Source: Chitinophagaceae bacterium (GTDB taxonomy: Bacteria > Bacteroidota > Bacteroidia > Chitinophagales > Chitinophagaceae). From it: DNA of 6,460 nt. This document shows positions 5,925-6,460 of this stretch, piece after piece; positions within the stretch are counted from its first letter, which is position 1; the number at the start of each line of letters is the position of its first letter. Location of the stretch: positions 1 to 6,460 of the forward strand of contig JALOMX010000117.1 of assembly GCA_025455245.1 (NCBI GenBank), written 5' to 3'. The notes beneath the pieces are model-generated. The model saw nothing but the letters and a program-made list of their open reading frames with translations. It was not told the DNA's origin and ran no database searches. The translations under genes were made by a program, and so were the position numbers.

Positions 5925-6460
5925 TCATTTACGTTTTTTGGTAGCAGATTGGGATGCCGTTGTTTTGGCAGGCTTGGGTTCAGGGAAACCCTCGGGGGTA
6001 CTTGTAACACTTTGAAGGCTTGCCATGATGCTTTGCTGTAAAATCTGATAGCGCATGCTATTGAATTGCTGCATCTTTTCAGAGGGTAATCTAAGTTCGT
6101 ATCCTTCCTCTTCAGGAACAAGCTTATCAAAGTTTGGATTGAGTTTATTGAAAGTTCCGATATCAAAGCTCAATGAATTGGCCAATACAACGGAATTGTA
6201 TTTTCCCTGAATTTTTTGGCCAATGGTCCCTTCCATTTGTTCAGGAGAAAGGTTAGCGCGCAAAGTACCCGTTTCAGAAAAAGTCCTGTTAACAGCGTTT
6301 TTGTTTTCCTCTATGGCTTTTTCATGAATAGCGGCCAATTCTTTTGAAGTGACAGTGGTAACGCCACCTGTACCTTCCATAACATAATGTGTTCCAATGA
6401 ATTTTTTAACGTGGTTTCTGCTTTCCTGTGGCAAAGCATACTGCAATGTCCAAAAATCGC
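5925..6460 (-). CDS. C-terminal part of a probable MltD-type lytic transglycosylase
   Basis: This frame is open to the right edge, so the gene starts outside the window; about 177 C-terminal residues are visible. The first possible start inside, a TTG at 6446, is not the real one: the codons before it read DFWT and continue smoothly into LQYALPQESRNHVKKFIGTHY. A D/Y-F/W-x-L...LPxETRNHVxxFI run is what I recall right after the catalytic SLT domain in Bacteroidota MltD-like enzymes, which cleave peptidoglycan glycan strands to 1,6-anhydro-muropeptides in the periplasm. The catalytic domain itself is not in view. The segment at about 6084-6221 (IGQKIQGKYNSV through LRLP) looks like a degenerate LysM-type module, with FNKLNPNFDK and a closing hydrophobic-L-P. 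The last 28 residues are rich in Pro, Thr, Ser and Lys and end KKRK, probably a disordered tail. It converges on pabB with a 103-bp gap. The family call rests on remembered resemblance of the C-terminal region, so it is less certain than the metabolic genes. Confidence 0.72.
   Translation of the reverse strand, partial: DFWTLQYALPQESRNHVKKFIGTHYVMEGTGGVTTVTSKELAAIHEKAIEENKNAVNRTFSETGTLRANLSPEQMEGTIGQKIQGKYNSVVLANSLSFDIGTFNKLNPNFDKLVPEEEGYELRLPSEKMQQFNSMRYQILQQSIMASLQSVTSTPEGFPEPKPAKTTASQSATKKRK

Overview
The window reads as a stretch of chromosome from a member of the Bacteroidota. Three things suggest this: the phosphoenolpyruvate carboxylase (PEPC) has the variant active-site loop and RNSA-type C-terminus I associate with that phylum; the -7 box before purA fits the phylum's TAnnTTTG promoter pattern; and none of the gene starts inside the window has a Shine-Dalgarno sequence at normal spacing. 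Base composition is moderate and even across the genes. I see no tRNA, rRNA, CRISPR array, insertion sequence, phage gene or other sign of recent transfer.

Layout: (1) 4-2586 (+) is a complete ppc gene for PEPC. (2) 2587-2669 is a short intergenic region with a good Bacteroidota -7 promoter element and a small dyad. (3) 2670-3935 (+) is purA, adenylosuccinate synthetase; its start is the ATG at 2670, not an earlier TTG in the same frame. (4) 3936-4087 is an AT-rich intergenic region with a 14-bp near-perfect inverted repeat followed by a long A-tract. (5) 4088-4507 (+) encodes a 139-residue, extremely acidic protein of unknown function (45% Asp+Glu). (6) 4523-5821 (+) is pabB, the chorismate-aminating subunit of aminodeoxychorismate synthase; it follows after 15 bp, in the same frame as the acidic gene, and has no ATG start. 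(7) 5822-5924 is a 103-bp intergenic region between convergent genes with nothing convincing in it. (8) 5925-6460 (-) is the C-terminal end of a gene running in from beyond the right edge, probably a membrane-bound lytic transglycosylase of the MltD type.

The recognisable genes are metabolic and envelope housekeeping genes: anaplerotic oxaloacetate supply (ppc), the IMP-to-AMP branch using aspartate (purA), the p-aminobenzoate/folate branch (pabB), and peptidoglycan turnover. PEPC makes oxaloacetate, the precursor of the aspartate that PurA consumes, and folate cofactors feed purine synthesis. That link is loose and does not prove co-regulation. The purA promoter signal and the hairpin after purA suggest three + strand transcription units: ppc, purA, and acidic gene plus pabB.

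I found no convincing new multi-gene system. The most unusual item is the small acidic protein, whose tail ends in Asp residues and a terminal Phe, like the protein-docking tails of some single-stranded-DNA-binding proteins.
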